NCBI GenBank assembly: GCA_029204225.1
Contig: MU835314.1
Coordinates: 1-40,045 of the forward strand
Reading direction: 5' to 3'
Length of the DNA stretch: 40,045 bases
Source: Diphasiastrum complanatum
Taxonomy: Eukaryota; Streptophyta; Lycopodiopsida; Lycopodiales; Lycopodiaceae
Every line of letters begins with the position of its first letter. Positions within the stretch are counted from its first letter, which is position 1. The position numbers were made by a program, and so were the translations under genes. This document shows, piece after piece, positions 20,464 through 30,656 of the stretch. The notes under the pieces are model-generated. The model made no database searches, had not been told where the DNA came from, and was given only the letters and a program-made list of their open reading frames with translations.

Positions 20464-21234
20464 TTACTTTGGTTTCCCCTTGCCTTGTTCCGCCAGGAAC
20501 TTGCGACATTCACTCTTCCGATGGCCCTTTTTACCACAATGGAAGCACTTGCCTTTCTTCTTGGTCTTACTGGAAGATACCTCATCCTCCTGAGTCTTGG
20601 AAAATTGTTGTTTAGACTTTTTCTTGCCCTTGCCCTTGCCTTGTTTTTGGCATGTCACAAGTGCCTGATCGTCAGTATTTTCACGTCTAGCTTTCACCAT
20701 TTCTCGCCATTGCTCTTCATGCATCAAGATTCATGTGAGCTCATCAAATGTTGGCAATCTTTCTCTTGATACTATTCCACTCACAAACATCTGATAAGGT
20801 TCTGCAATGCCGCACAATGCATTGTGCACCAGCTCCACATCATGGACGCGCTCACCAATAGAATGCAGTTCATCCCTCATTGTCTTGATTCTGGTCATGT
20901 ACGTCTGAATGTGCTCTCCTTGTTCTATGTGAGCACTATTCAGTTTTGACTTCAGAAACATGATTCTTGACAGATTTGACGTCTCGAACTACTCCTTTAG
21001 CACATCCCATGCCTGTCTGGGTGTAACAGCATCACAAATGTGGGTAATGATGTGATCCTTCACTGACAAGTTAATGAAGGTCAAAGCCTTCCTCATCTTT
21101 TTATCGAACACTTTGATATCCGCTTCATTTGGCAGCCTTCTCTCATCACTTGTGATGACTTCCCACACGTCTTTCTCCATCAGTATGTTTTTCATTTTGA
21201 ATTTCCACACTGCATAGTTGGAAATCCCGTCCAA
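20464..21234 (-). pseudogene. Copia C2 gag with zinc knuckle
   Basis: Three frames (21234-20989, 20961-20731, 20727-20464) are pieces of one gag of about 255 residues. It starts with FDGISNYAVWKFKMKN-like sequence (MDGISNYAVWKFKMKNIL), contains a helical capsid-type region (IEQGEHIQTYMTRIKTMRDE, MFVSGIVSRERLPTFDEL), then a Lys-rich linker and a perfect CX2CX4HX4C knuckle, CFHCGKKGHRKSEC. This is the UBN2-type gag of plant copia elements. Two stops or frameshifts separate the pieces. Confidence 0.88.
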
Positions 21235-21456
21235 TCAGCTACCTTCACGCAAAATGGACTCTTCCATGTTTGTCATCGCAAAACTGCTTGAAACTTCTGT
21301 CGTAGGCTAAAAGCAGTATGCCGACAGTTCTCCCGAAGCTCTCTTCAACAACATTTGTTTGACGACAATACATGTCGCATGATCGAGAAAACGACAAACA
21401 AGTTGCTGGCAGTCAGATGTAGAGAATGAAACCTCTACCAGGCCAAGATAATCAGC

Positions 21457-21470
21457 AACTCTGATAGCAT
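21457..21470 (-). other. Degenerate primer-binding site of copia C2
   Basis: The minus strand reads ATGCTATCAGAGTT, a mutated form of TGGTATCAGAGC, placed about 220 bp upstream of the C2 gag start. Only about 15 bp of what could be its 5' LTR remain before the copia C3 sequence begins. Confidence 0.5.
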
Positions 21471-21485
21471 ATTAAATGCATCAGA

Positions 21486-22480
21486 AAATGAATATCAGCT
21501 CTAGAATAGGAGAATGTATCATCTGAACATGCGGAGCCTGTATGACATGTACAAGAAGACATAGTCACAGGTCTCAAGATATCAAGGCCCGAAACTGAGT
21601 TCTACAAAGCCTGTCAGAAATGCAAGCAACATAAGGGAAGAAGAGCTAAGAAAGTTCTTGAGCTCGTCCACTCTAATGTCTGTGGACCGATGCAGATGGA
21701 TTCGCTCTCAGGTTCAAGGTCTTTTTTGACGTTCATAGATGATTACAACCGGATGACCACGATCTACTACCTAAAGAAGAAATCTGAAGTGTTTGATTCC
21801 TTCAAGAAGTTCGTGGCATTTGCAGAGCGACACACCTCAAAGAAGATACAAATCCTTAGATCTGACAATGGAGGTGAATACAAAAGCAAAGAATTCTCTG
21901 CCAAGAACAGGGGATAGAACACCAGTTCACTCCTGCATACACACTAGAATACAATGGTGTCACAGAAAGAAAAAATAGAATGCTAGTCGAAGGATCCAGA
22001 TGCATGATGGCACAGACTCAATTGCCAAGTCAATTTTGGGCTGAGGCAATAGCTGTAGCTATACACTTGCAGAATGGATCAACAACGATAGCGCTGGAAA
22101 ATAAAACACCATACAAAATGTGGACAGGCAGAAAGCCCAATCTCTCGTGTGTTTGGATGTGCAGCATACAAGCACATTCCAAAAGAAAAAAGAGGCAAGC
22201 TCGATGATAAATTAGAGAAAACCATCATGGTCGGATACTCGAACGGATCACAAGTGTATAGACTCTACGATCCAACCACGAAAAAGTTTGTTTCAAGCAA
22301 AGATGTGAAGTTCGATGAGTCTACATTTTTTGGACTGAAAGACGAAAGAGGCCATGAGATCTTCACACTGTTGCCAATTCAAGAGGGAGATCGAGGACAA
22401 ACGTCAAATCAAAATGCAGAGCCACAGACTCCAGAGCAGTAGGAAGCAGAAGATCAACCCCACGAACAAGAGACGTTCGA
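21486..22480 (+). pseudogene. Copia C3: pre-integrase and integrase
   Basis: The plus strand opens with HLNMRSLYDMYKK (a pre-integrase block), then in the next frame CQKCKQHKGRRAKK, HSNVCGPMQMDS, FIDDYNR, LRSDNGGEYKSKEF, TERKNRMLVE, MWTGRKPN, FGCAAYKHIPKEKRGKLDDK and DPTTKKFVSSKDVKFDES. This is the usual copia integrase order. The first catalytic Asp (normally HSD) is Asn here. The second Asp and the Glu are readable. Frameshifts at about 21560, 21915 and 22150. Confidence 0.88.
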
Positions 22481-23560
22481 GTAGAGATAAAATGAACCTA
22501 GAAGGTCAACAAGACAAAGAAGGCCTCCAGACCGTTACTCTAACAATCTTTAGTGGAGCAAAGACACGCAGTTCGAGTACTACAGCTTCACTGAAGAGCC
22601 AACAACATATCAAGAAGCTATCCAGAGTCCATAGGGAGAATTCTGGAAGCAGACAATATCATAGGAGATCGAGTCCATAGGGAGAATTCTGGAAGCAGAC
22701 ATTATCAGAGGAGATCGAGTTGATGAGGCGAAACGAGACATGGACACTAGAGCCACTGCCAAAAAATAGAAAGATAGTCGACTGTAAGTGGGTATACAAG
22801 AAAAAAAATGAAATCAAATGGCACCATTGGCCGCTACAAGGCAAGGCTTGTCGCGAAGGGCTACACACAGAGATATGGTGTTGATTATTTTGACACATAT
22901 TCGCCAATGGTCAAGATGACAAGCATACGACTACTCCTTGCATACGCCACACAACACAATCTGGAAACTCACCAGATTGATGTGAAAACAGCCTTTCTCT
23001 ATGGAGATCTAGAGAAGGAAATCTTCATGAAACAGCCTGAAGGATTTGAAGACCCCGACAATCGACAATATGTCTGTCAGTTGCAGAGATGCATCTATGG
23101 TCTAAAATAGGCATCACGAGCTTGGTATAAGAAGCTCGATAGTCTTCTGAAGTCTCTAGACTTCAATCCTACACAACCAGACTGTAATGTCTACATAAAA
23201 AGAGTAGAAAAAGATTTTGTGATACTGACTATTTTCGTGGATGATTCCCTAATGATAGGAATTCCTTGATGGACACGAAGAGACAGATTTTTGAAAGTTA
23301 TGAGATCACAGACCTTGGAGAAACAACAAAATGCCTTGGGCTGGAGATCAGAAGAGATCGAACAAAGGGCGAAATGCACTTGAGTCAGTCAGAATACGCC
23401 AGAAAGGTGCTCAAGCAGTATCACATGATGGACTACAAAGAAAAGGCCACACCAATGATAGCTGGAGCCAAGCTGACGAAGCAGGATTGCCCCAAAAACA
23501 GAAGAGGAAGAACAGAAGATGGCAGGTGTACCCCAGCAGAACCTAATCGGTAGTCTGATG
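22481..23560 (+). pseudogene. Copia C3 reverse transcriptase
   Basis: A pre-RT segment (TYQEAIQSP, LMRRNETWTLEPLPKN) leads into a 100-codon frame with KARLVAKGYTQRYGVDYFDT and HQIDVKTAFLYGDLEKEIF, then after a stop at 23108 ASRAWYKKLD, and FVDDS near 23240 (catalytic box intact), CLGLEIRRD and KVLKQYHMMDYKEKATP. A 46-bp tandem duplication at 22625-22716 disrupts the frame just before RT. Confidence 0.88.
22625..22716 (+). repeat. 46-bp tandem duplication in C3
   Basis: GAGTCCATAGGGAGAATTC starts one copy at 22625 and the next at 22671. The two 46-bp units differ at a few positions. Because 46 is not a multiple of three, the duplication shifts the polyprotein frame. Confidence 0.85.
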
Positions 23561-24180
23561 TACCTTACAATTTGTACCAGACCCTATCTAGTTTTTCTGT
23601 TTATGCCTTGAGCCAATTCTCTTCCAATCCTGGCATGGCACATTGGCAAAAGGCGAAACGAATCCTACAGTATCTGAAGGGTACCCATAATATGGGATTA
23701 ATTTACAGAGCAAAAAATGAAAGAAAAGGATTCAAGCTACATCACTACAGTGATGCGAACTGGGCAAGCTACAAAGATGACAGCAAGTCCATAACTGGAC
23801 ATAGCGTGTGGAGCTGCAATTAGCTGGATATGCAAAAAGCAAACCTTGTTAGCTCAATCCTCTTGCGAAGCTAAATACGTCGCAGCTTCAAAGGTGGCGA
23901 ACGAAGTAGTGTGGCTGTAGATGATGCTAGAAGCAATCGGGATACCACAAGAAGGGCCATGCACGATGTCTGTCCCAGGATCATGTCTTCCGTTCAAAGA
24001 CAAAACACATACCTCTAAAGTACCATCACATTCGAGATTTGATCTTGAAAGGAGAGCTTCAGGTCCAACACATAAAATTTAAAGACATGATTGCATATCT
24101 GCTCACGAAGCCACTTGACAAACCACTCTTTGCCAAGCAAAGAAAGTCAATTGGATTAAACTTGCAAAGCTATAAGGTTC
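23561..24180 (+). pseudogene. Copia C3 RNase H and C-terminus
   Basis: AKRILQYLKGTHNMGLIY, HYSDANWASYKDDSKSITGH (first Asp) and, in shifted frames, SCEAKYVAA (Glu region), then LQVQHIKFKDMIAYLLTKPL and KQRKSIGL. This is the end of a copia polyprotein. The final frame runs through a polypurine tract (AAGAGGGAG, 24181-24189) into the 3' LTR. Confidence 0.85.
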
Positions 24181-24189
24181 AAGAGGGAG

Positions 24190-24615
24190 TGTTAGAAATG
24201 ATAAACTCCTTCAACTTGGTTGCAACACGAAAGTCAACGAGCCTTGACTCGAAGGTCGAACGATTCGTAAAAGTCAGCATGCTTCTGAGACAAACGAAGT
24301 ATGAACGATTCGTGAATCATAAACATACCTCCAAGACCGCAAGAACCGCAAAGAGACGCAAAACGAAAAGACACAGAAAGAACAAAAAGAACGAAAGGAA
24401 ATGAAAGAAATGAAGGAGAATCTTTCTCGCTGCCAGTTGGCAGCTCAACAGGCTTGGAGTCTTAGACTTCACACCCAGCTGAAATGGGTAGCAATGACAA
24501 AGAGTAACTGATTATTTGATTAGCGTTAACTACTCTTGTTATTCTCTGTTTAGCTATCTTGTAAACTCCACACGGTGGAGATAAATATATATATATATAT
24601 ATTTCTCGATCATAA
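24190..24615 (+). repeat. 3' LTR of copia C3, truncated
   Basis: Starts TGTTAGAAATG directly after the purine tract AAGAGGGAG. It matches the inverted LTR at 19217-19896 up to about CGATCATAATG (24614), where similarity ends, so about 250 bp of the 3' part are missing. It contains the GCTGCCAGTTGGCAGC hairpin (24429-24444) and a TATA region expanded to (AT)9 at 24585-24602. Confidence 0.8.
24585..24602. repeat. (AT)9 microsatellite at LTR TATA box
   Basis: Nine AT units follow CACGGTGGAGATAA. In the related inverted LTR this place reads TATAAAC, so the repeat has expanded out of the promoter TATA box. Confidence 0.75.
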
Positions 24616-26001
24616 TGTATATTGTGACATACAGAGAACCTTATGACCGCCTGCATTGCCACCATTAAGCTAGTGTAAACATCTCCTCAACTGTGACATT
24701 TCTCCTTGCAAAATCATGTGAAGCAACCACAACCACCGAATCTGACAATGCCCTTGTCGATTTTCACCTTGAGAGGCCCCCTCCAAGCTTCCCTTGAGCT
24801 TGGTTAGTTCAAACTTCCAAAAAGTTGAACCAATAGATATGAACTATTTCACCATGTCCATCGGCATAATGCGGCACCATGTCTGGCTCTCTCCTGTGGT
24901 TGGTTTCCTTCTCTCAATTTTTGCCAATTAAGAATTTCACGATGCCTCATTGCAAGTTTTCTGCATCTTCTAGCTTTCTCCAATGCAATTCCGCCTTTTC
25001 GCTCTCCCTCACAATATACTGTGCTTAGGCTCTTCAAAACTTCTTGAGAACCGCTTTAAAGCTCCTTGGCTATAGGCACACGCCCTTTTCCTAGCCTATC
25101 CTGCAGACTTTCAGCCAAAAATTGGGCTTAATTTGGCACATAAGTCACCAAATAGTGAAAACCGTACCTCATTGGGTCACTTATCTCCTGCTCCATCGAA
25201 TGGTATCAAGAACACATCAAAATGCATTTCTCCCTTAACGATGTCGTCACTCTGTCCGTCAACTCTGTACAAGCTTTTACAGGCTCCAAAATGGCCCTTA
25301 TTGGACTCCAAAAGCCCTCCTTTCTCTTCCATGGAAGCTCCTTCCTTGTTATGGCTGCTCCCTTGTTCAGATCAGCACATCTCCTCCAAAGCTCCATGAC
25401 TGCCCACAACCTCTTGCAACCATGTTTATACTTGTAGGGCGCTCCTCTGTGAGTTTTTACAGATTGGAAGAAGCTATTCTACATCACAAGATCCATGCTT
25501 TTTCTTCTGAAAACCCTTGCCTTGTTTTTGGCTATCTGAGAGAGTTGCCAATTGCTGCTCCATCCTTCCAAGGCTGAGCATGGCTTCTTGCAATCATTAT
25601 TTTGCTGTTTCAGCGCCCTACCTTAGCTTCTTACAATAGCAAAAACAATCTCCTACAATGCAAGATCCAAGCTTTTTTTTCTCTATAAACCCCTGGTCTG
25701 AAAAGAATAAATTCTACTGCATGACTTTGGAACTACCTTTTGATCAACTACTGAGAATTGCATCTCTGTTATGAGCACTTTTCCTTTGGCTGTCCCATAG
25801 CTTCCCTTCTATCCAATTTTTTTACTTTGATTCAGCAAATCGATTTCATACCATTTCGAATCAAAGGGCTTTGTGTCTCCGATCACCCTGGACCATCCTG
25901 TACCTCGTACGACATCCTTACCATTGCTGGGTTCTGATGCTACCATAGATGGAATCACTCTTCCAAGAGCTTCGATCGTGCACGTTCCTCCACAACCTAA
26001 A
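24616..26001 (-). pseudogene. Element D leader and gag-like remnant
   Basis: This lies downstream of a minus-strand PBS. A possible gag start (MVASEPSNGKDVV, near 25950) is followed by a short frame with KPFDSKWYEIDLL. Further on, MLSLGRMEQQLATLSDSQK (near 25560) is a coiled-coil-like segment of the type seen at the end of gypsy or copia gags, and ELPWKRKEGFWS and a Lys/Arg-rich frame (24849-25037) follow. All are short and separated by stops. Protein family not identified; the call rests on position after the PBS. Confidence 0.4.
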
Positions 26002-26013
26002 GCTCTGATACCA
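26002..26013 (-). other. Primer-binding site of element D
   Basis: GCTCTGATACCA on the plus strand is TGGTATCAGAGC on the minus strand, complementary to the 3' end of plant initiator tRNA-Met. It lies next to the LTR on its right and the leader on its left, which fixes the element as minus strand. Confidence 0.85.
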
Positions 26014-26422
26014 AGTTAACATTCTATGTGAAAATTCTAATCTAGTGGAGAGTGCAGATTAGAGATGCAATCACTAACTGATTGCTAACCATCGAAACCA
26101 TAAACAGCATCCACAAGTAACAGAGTGATGGAGGAGCTCACATCAAGCACAGAGCTCACAAAGCAAAAGCATCTATATTTCAAAGAGACTGATACATATA
26201 CAAGTAAAGGTCCCCTTTGCATGGGGATGCCACGTGGCATAGACCTAATAAATGCATGAAATTCACTATTGGCCTCTACGTGGCATTTTAGGCTATATAC
26301 AGGTAAACTCCCATTATCGGCTCGGGACAAGCCCCCAAGCTAGCTTTTTTACTAAAGCCTACCAAACTAAAATAGTACATAACTGTAAACTACAATCACA
26401 GTTGAGCTTACTATTTCTAACT
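26014..26422 (-). repeat. 5' LTR of element D
   Basis: It lies between the PBS and the start of copia C4. On the minus strand it begins AGTTAGAAATAG, close to the TGTTAGAAATG start of the C1/C3 LTRs with the first base changed, and ends GTTAACT at the PBS. It holds a perfect palindrome ATGCCACGTGGCAT (26227-26240) and a half copy ACGTGGCAT at 26278-26286. Boundaries within about 5 bp. Confidence 0.6.
26227..26240. promoter_or_regulatory. 14-bp palindromic G-box in element D LTR
   Basis: ATGCCACGTGGCAT is self-complementary and centred on CACGTG, the plant G-box bound by bZIP and bHLH factors. A second ACGTGGCAT half-site lies about 40 bp away. Both are in the U3-like part of the LTR. Regulatory activity is inferred from motif and location. 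Confidence 0.45.
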
Positions 26423-28040
26423 AAATGTAGCTGCAGAAGCTCCACAGCCTATTCAAGAAGCAAATCATGATGCCTTCATGACCAACCATCAAGAAGCATC
26501 TGGGGACAGTTCTTGGTTCCTGAATTCCAGAGCCAGTCAGCACATGACTAGCCTCATTGGCTGTTTTGAGTCCTATACACCTTACAATACCTAGAAGTTC
26601 GTTCACCTTGGTGACAATAGCACACAAGCTATCAAAGGTGAAGGCACTATAAGATTATGGTTTGCAAATGATCAATCTAAGCTACTCTCTAAAGTCCTGT
26701 ATGTACCAAATTTATCTACGAATTTGCTCTCTATAAGTAGAATCACAGATTTAGGACATAGAGTAGAGTTCGAATGTGATCAGTGTAAAGTAGTTGATAG
26801 GACTGGCAAGATCCTAGCACTCAGAAAGAGGCATGGATACTTGTATAAATTAAGTCATTGCTTTTCTGACTCTAGTCAGGCTCTCAGTACTTCAATTCAT
26901 ACAAATAAAGATTTACTTTGGCATTATAGACTTGGTCATTTAAATCATGCTGTTGTACAACGAATGTCTAGACAATCTATTGTTCTTGATCTCGACTATC
27001 CTTGCGAAAAAATCGAGTTACCTGTTTGTCAAGATTGTCTAGTTGGTAAACAGACAAGGAAACCATTTAAGTCAAGCCATCAACATATTGCTAGAGGATT
27101 GCTAGATGTTGTACATTCAGATATTTGTAGCCCAATGAGAAATCCTTCCTGAAGGATCCCAAGTATATTATAACCTTTATTGACGAATTCTCCAGAAGGA
27201 TGATGGTGTATTTCCTAAAGAATAAATCAAAAGCTTTCAACTGCTTCAGAATCTTCAAGGAGCGTGCAGAAAAGGAGACTGGAAGGACAATCAAGGCCCT
27301 AAGGTCAGACAACGGTGGAGAATACATCTCTGTTGAGTTTAAGGAGTATTGTCAAGGCCAAGGCATTAAGCAGCAATTCATCACTCCTTACAATCCTCAG
27401 TCTAATGGCTTAGTTGAGATGAAGAACCGTACTTTGGTCAAATCTGCTAAGTGTATGCTATAGCATGCATCGTTGCCCTAGAAATGGGCTGAAGCTGTCT
27501 CCACTGTAGCTTACCTCCACAGCAAATGTTCGACCAAGGCCCTCTCAGACAAGACACCCCACGAGGTTTGGACAGGCTCTAAGCCTTCTTTGAAGAATCT
27601 AAGAGTGTTCGGGTGCATTGTCTACACGCAGATCCCAAAAGACACAAGGAAGAAATTGGACTTCCAAGGTCTCAAGACCATCCTGATCGGATATACTTCG
27701 TCTGATAACACCTACAAGCTGTACGATCCTGATATCCAGCAACTCTTGTATAGCCGGGATACAATCTTTATCGAGGATCAATTTGTCGACCTCAAAGGCA
27801 AGGATATTGCTCAAGAAGAACCTACATCTCCTGCCATTGACAGGACAGTCCGAGCTTCTGGCTCAGGTGTGTCTATTGTCGACCCACTTCGAGATAGCGA
27901 ATCAGACAAAGATATTGCTGCTACCCAGCAACAAGTCTCAGGAGCAGTTCATCAGTCAAATCATCCCAAAAGATCAAGCCGAGTGCGCACACAACCCACA
28001 AGGTATACTCCTGAGTCTACCTATCTCTTAATGTAGGAAT
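26423..28040 (+). pseudogene. Copia C4 protease and integrase
   Basis: Protease: WFLNSRASQHMT near 26515, where the active-site DSG has become NSR, then LSKVLYVPNLSTNLLSIS. Pre-integrase zinc motif: LWHYRLGHLNHA and CQDCLVGKQTRKPF. Integrase core: HSDICSPM (first Asp), LRSDNGGEY (second Asp), NGLVEMKNRTLVK (Glu), then VWTGSKPS-type sequence, FGCIVYTQIPKDTRKKLD, and DPDIQQLLYSRDTIF. Frameshift near 27150, stop at 27463. The integrase triad is kept, but the protease is not. Confidence 0.88.
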
Positions 28041-29500
28041 CGACGACAGTCGAAGAGGCACTCAACCAACCAGACTCTGATCTCTGGAGAGAAGCCATGG
28101 ACAGAGAGTCAAACATGGTCATTAGTCGAAACTCCTATTGGCTGCAATATTATTGATTGCAAATGGATCTTTAAGATCAAATATAATGCCAACGGAGCAA
28201 TTGATCGAAGGAAGGCTAGACTAGTAGCCCGAGGATTTACCCAAATCTCGAATGTCGACTATAGTGAGACTTTTAGTCCAATAGTCAAACATTCGTCGAT
28301 CCGAATGCTCTTGTCTTATGCTGCAGCTGTCGACCTCGAAGTACATCAACTTGATGTACAAACAGCCTATCTGAACGGAGTCATACAAGAAGATATCTAC
28401 ATGATCTAGCCCGAAGTATACGTTCTGGAAGGCATGAAGAATCGTGCCTGTAAACTCCACAAAGCAATGTATGGCTTGAAACAGTCTACCAGAGTTTGAT
28501 TTCAGAGGATCAACACATTCCTCAGTGAACAAGGATTCAAACCAGACACTGCTGATTGCAATGTTCATTAAAGGTCAGTGCAGCAATCCTTCATTATCAT
28601 CATCTTGTACGTTGATGATACATTGCTCTTCAGCAACAATACCAAAATGCTGTTCTTAGAATTCGACATGAGTGATCTGGGCGAAGCTCACTTCTGTCTT
28701 GGAATTCAAATCCACAAAGACAGAGAAAATTGACTGATTTACATCACTCAACAAAGGTATCTTCACAATGTTCTTAACAGACATTATTTGATGAATTGTA
28801 AATTAGCTCACTCACCAATGGATCCAAGTCTGCATCTGTCAAAGGACCAATGTCCCCAAACCAAGCAAGAAGAGGAGCAGATGAGAGAATATCTATATTG
28901 ATCGATACTTGGATCTCTCATGTACGCAATGGTCTGTACAAGACCAGATATCTCTTTTGCAGTAAGCTCACTCAACCAATATATGACTAATCTTGGCATT
29001 ACCCATTCGAAGGCTCTTATTCGACTCATGAGACATATTCGAGCTACCATGGACCAGTGCATCTGCTATGGAGATGTCAGCAACGATAATCTTCATCAAC
29101 TCAGTGGCTATTCTGATGCAAGCTAGGAAGGAGATGCAGACAATTGTAAATCCACATCTAGATTTACATTCTTCTTCAACGGCGGTCCTATTTCATGGAA
29201 CAATCGTAAGAAATTCTCTATTGCACTTTCTTCTACTGAAGCAGAATACATTGCTGCTTCTCAATCTATTAAAGAAGCATTTTGGTTAAGAAATTTGTTG
29301 TCAGACATCAATCTGTATCAGTACAACCCTACAATTTTGTTTTGTGATAACCAAAGTGCTATTGCCTTATCGGCCAAGCCTGGATTTCATTCTAGGAGTA
29401 AGCACATTGAGATCAGATATCACTACATCAGGGGCAAGGTTCTCGACAAGGAGGTAAGCTTAACGTACTGCAGAACATAGGACATGGCTGCAGACATTTT
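28041..29500 (+). pseudogene. Copia C4 reverse transcriptase and RNase H
   Basis: RT: KARLVARGFTQISNVDYSET, HQLDVQTAYLNGVIQEDIYM, LHKAMYGLKQSTRV, LYVDDTLLFSNN (YVDD intact near 28608), LGIQIHKD. Connection: LGSLMYAMVCTRPDISFAVS. RNase H: SGYSDAS, ISWNNRKKFSIALSSTEAEY, FCDNQSAIALS and HIEIRYHYIRGKV. Five or more stops and shifts, several as single-base changes (stops at about 28410, 28499, 28571, 28731 and 28900). Confidence 0.9.
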
Positions 29501-29585
29501 CACGAAAGCACTCAGTATTAATGCACACAACAAATTTTGTGCATTGCTCAGTTTGAAGATCAAGGCATTCATGGATCCAGATTAA

Positions 29586-29596
29586 GGGGGGGGGGG
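29586..29596 (+). other. Polypurine tract of copia C4, 11 G
   Basis: AGATTAA followed by 11 consecutive G and then TGTTGGATTT. A purine run next to a TG-starting LTR is the second-strand primer; an uninterrupted run of 11 G is long and may partly reflect slippage. Confidence 0.85.
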
Positions 29597-30656
29597 TGTT
29601 GGATTTACTCCTTCTACTCTCCTAAATCCCATTTTTAATCTGCCTCCATTCTTGTTGCATATTTACTAATGTTGTCACGTAGCCTGCATATTTACATGCA
29701 AATTCGCACAGACGAATAAACGGCGAAAGAATCGCAAACACTGTGTTTTTACGCAGGTTATAGTGACATGCGAAAAGAGTACACTATCCTATAGAATGCC
29801 AAAGGTGCCCTAAAATCTAAGGCACCCTGTAAATCTTATCCTAAGGCCATTCATAAGAGTGACCCACTTTTCGCATCATCACCAACGTTCACTTCAGCAC
29901 TGGCTGATGTCGCACCCTTTTTACGCTCACTCCATGTAGTTGCGCTAATAGTTTGGACAACGATTGCAGCCACCCACGATCTCCTAGAGACATCACATCC
30001 ACTCTGTACTTTCACATCTGCACACCTGTAATATTATGTATATATATTCGATACCATTCGTGTATTTGAGATAGAGAGAGTTAGATGAGAAGCGAGATAA
30101 GAAGAGACTAAGTGAAGAGGTTTCATTCCTCATTACAGACAAAATAGACTTCGTAGGGCATGCGGTTTCATCCGCTATTGTATTGTGCGTTGCCGCATTA
30201 TTAACTTGTATACATGATATACTTAATCTGATACAGGTCTTTGTTTTGCATTCAAATCTGTGTCAATATTGCTATGCTTGTTCTTCATTTTGTCTGATCT
30301 TTCTAGTCGCTCTATCTAGTAATAGACTATCAACTTTTAGTCTTGTCTTTTACAAATACTTCGCGACTAATTATCAGTCGAGCATAGTCTAGCTCTTCAC
30401 AAATCATTCCCGACAGATAATTTGTCTTGCAATTCGTGACAAATTATTCATCTAGCACTTCATCCATTAAATGTTTGGCTACGTAATCTAGAATGACTGT
30501 GATTTCTATCACTAAAGTTCTCTTCATTCTGATAGGCATAGTCATGCTTACGGAGAGAGTCAAATAATTCATTCCGCTGCACACGAACATTTTTTGTTCA
30601 AGTTCGTTTCTCGTTCATGTTCGTCATTTATTCTTCCATCCTCTCTCTCTTCAACA
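29597..30656 (+). repeat. 3' LTR of copia C4, about 1060 bp
   Basis: Starts TGTTGGATTTAC after the polypurine tract and ends CTCTTCAACA, giving a TGTTG...CAACA terminal inverted repeat. A TATATATAT box is at 30039-30047. A palindromic run of A and T (CAAAAAAAATTTTTTTTG) lies just beyond the LTR at about 30718. The sequence after 30656 is gypsy C coding DNA, so C4 inserted into gypsy C or recombined with it. Confidence 0.7.

Larger units (their letters stand above)
26423..29596 (+). mobile_element. Copia C4: protease to RNase H, 5' truncated
   Basis: Plus-strand Ty1/copia element lacking its 5' LTR and gag. The order is protease scrap, pre-integrase, integrase, RT, RNase H, an 11-G polypurine tract and a 3' LTR at 29597. 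It is cut on the left by the LTR of element D. Confidence 0.88.

Noticed and set aside
20485-20769. 94-codon plus-strand frame with hydrophobic stretches
   Set aside because: Antisense shadow of the C2 gag zinc-knuckle region, which has clear protein motifs on the minus strand.
24039-24404. 121-codon frame as a separate Lys/Arg-rich gene
   Set aside because: Its start is the copia C3 C-terminus and its rest reads through the polypurine tract into the LTR.
25206-25437. Overlapping plus and minus frames as a host gene
   Set aside because: Short, no domain, located in the leader of element D; neither strand shows conservation I can point to.
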